From positions 1-64,000 of the forward strand of contig JADKAE010000029.1 of assembly GCA_016715405.1 (NCBI GenBank): 64,000 nt of DNA, in the 5' to 3' direction. Positions within the stretch are counted from its first letter, which is position 1. Each line of letters begins with the position of its first letter. Shown in pieces: positions 63,064 to 64,000 of the stretch. Made by a program: the position numbers and the translations under genes. The stretch is from Saprospiraceae bacterium. Its GTDB lineage: Bacteria; Bacteroidota; Bacteroidia; Chitinophagales; Saprospiraceae. Under the pieces are notes generated by a model. It saw only the letters and a list, made by a program, of their open reading frames with translations. It had not been told where the DNA came from and made no database searches.

Positions 63064-64000
63064 ATGCGCCACATACTACTTTTCTCGCTGTTGTTATTGT
63101 TCCAAACCGGCATCCATGCCCAGGAAGTGCTCAACGTATCCCTGATAGCTCAGTACCACCGCGGGGATGTGCGGTATTCGGGCTCGTGGTGTTACGCAGC
63201 CCCCAACGGCACAGAATATGCCATCCTGGGAGCGAAAACCGGCGCCGCCATTTATAAAATAAATACCAACAGCGTGGAAGAGTTGGCTTTTATACCGGGT
63301 CCGGTTACCAACTGGCGCGAAATAACGGTGGTGGGCCATCATGCTTATGTGGTCACCGATGTATCGGGAACCGGCCACGGCATGCAGGTGATCGATTTGT
63401 CGCAACTACCCGATACCGCCACCTTGGTTACTACCTATACCGCCACTTTCACTTTAGGACATATCATCCAGCGCGATATTTTCAGCGAAGCGCCTTACGT
63501 GTATGTATGCGGTACCTCCGCTACGCAGGGCGTCCGTATTATGGATGTGAGCAACCCCGCACAGCCGGTGGAAGCGGGTGTGTATCAGTCTGGGTATTAC
63601 ATTCATGATTGCCATGTGCGTGGCGATTTGATGTACGCAGCCGCGTTTTATGAGGGTACGATTGATATTGTGGATATCAGCGACAAAAGCCAACCCCAGC
63701 TCATCAGCCGGTTTTCGATCAGCGACGGCTATACGCATAGCGCATCGACCACCACAGACGGCAAATACCTGTTTGTAGCCCCCGAGCACGACGGCCTTCC
63801 CGCCCGCATGTATAATGTAGAAGACCCTTTCAATGTATACGAGGTGGCTTCGTATACCGGCAATCCGTTAAGCCTGGTGCACAACCCCTATATTCTCGGC
63901 AATTTTGCATTTGTTTCTCCACAACACCGAGGGTCTGCGCGTGGTAGACATAGCCGATCCGGAATTTCCGGTAGAAGTCGGCTACTACGACACCTACGCC
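63064..64000 (+). CDS. LVIVD-repeat (choice-of-anchor B type) secreted protein, partial at window end
   Basis: At least 312 codons; continues past the window. Signal peptide from the ATG at 63064 (HILLFSLLLLFQTGIHAQ), then WCYAAPNGTEYAILG and repeats of the LVIVD type (GVRIMDVSNPAQPVEAGVY, GTIDIVDISDKSQPQLISR, and LRVVDIADPEFPVEVGYYDT). A one-base break near 63915 shifts the frame; the corrected sense reads FVSHNTEGLRVVDIADPE to the end. The family forms a beta-propeller and often ends in a T9SS domain, which would lie beyond 64000. Function unknown. Confidence 0.85.
   Translation, partial: MRHILLFSLLLLFQTGIHAQEVLNVSLIAQYHRGDVRYSGSWCYAAPNGTEYAILGAKTGAAIYKINTNSVEELAFIPGPVTNWREITVVGHHAYVVTDVSGTGHGMQVIDLSQLPDTATLVTTYTATFTLGHIIQRDIFSEAPYVYVCGTSATQGVRIMDVSNPAQPVEAGVYQSGYYIHDCHVRGDLMYAAAFYEGTIDIVDISDKSQPQLISRFSISDGYTHSASTTTDGKYLFVAPEHDGLPARMYNVEDPFNVYEVASYTGNPLSLVHNPYILGNFAFVSPQHRGSARGRHSRSGISGRSRLLRHLR

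Noticed and set aside
61753..63900. An apparent single protein joining NDH-2 to an LVIVD-repeat protein
   Set aside because: The second half begins with its own ATG and signal peptide, and adding one A at 63036-63040 gives NDH-2 a natural stop; the fusion is a frame artefact.

Overview
The window looks like a chromosomal segment of a member of the Bacteroidota, most likely the Saprospiria (Lewinella/Haliscomenobacter-like; lineage is an inference). Support: a type IX secretion C-terminal domain of the gliding-motility type and a second sorting domain ending in the usual IYPNPA-type block; a hybrid sensor kinase/AraC regulator; an outer-membrane beta-barrel with carboxypeptidase-like N-domain; Bacteroidota promoter boxes (TAnnTTTG, in one case exactly TTTG-N19-TAnnTTTG); and start codons without Shine-Dalgarno sequences.

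Layout. 1-7.5 kb: an RHS/YD-repeat polymorphic toxin gene, interrupted in frame several times, ending in an AT-rich HExxH metallopeptidase tip followed by a small lipoprotein (candidate immunity protein), then a transposase remnant. 7.8-16.9 kb: cytochrome c maturation genes (ccmE, ccmF), ftsE-like ATPase, a four-helix-bundle gene inside a 465-bp element with 36-bp inverted ends, tsaD, DUF3822 and rsmD. 16.9-21.7 kb (minus strand): carA-eno-ftsB/divIC-like-sucD-hydroxyacid dehydrogenase. 22-25.7 kb: acpP-fabF-rnc and a SWIM zinc-finger protein. 25.7-35.3 kb: VWA protein with divergent ECF sigma factor, rhodanese and persulfide-dioxygenase-like sulfur proteins, rpsU, DUF4442, a sterol-desaturase-like oxidase, sucC and pepT. 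35.4-43.5 kb: a T9SS-secreted SprB-repeat protein, LuxC-like acyl-CoA reductase, rluD, a trans-sulfuration enzyme, methyltransferase, saccharopine-dehydrogenase-like protein and GNAT. 43.6-50.5 kb: complete trpEGDCFBA operon on the minus strand with a TAnnTTTG promoter, a 20-codon leader peptide with three consecutive Trp codons and an attenuator hairpin. 50.5-64 kb: outer-membrane receptor-like barrel, hybrid two-component regulator, Kelch/Ycf48-like secreted protein, lipoprotein, holA, deoxynucleoside kinase, NADH dehydrogenase type II and the start of an LVIVD-repeat protein.

Two window-wide patterns stand out. First, almost every intergenic gap on both strands holds short arrays of degenerate 7-bp words (for example GTTATCT, GTTCACA, GAACAGA), often with a reverse-complement partner array, abutting or supplying the stop codons of neighbouring genes; three loci share a core containing a TATCTTTG promoter box. 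Second, about a quarter of the genes, including essential single-copy ones (tsaD, rnc, holA, trpC), carry single-base frame breaks, mostly a one-base shortening of a homopolymer, which points to residual consensus error rather than gene decay. Where I could see the true continuation I give joined coordinates.
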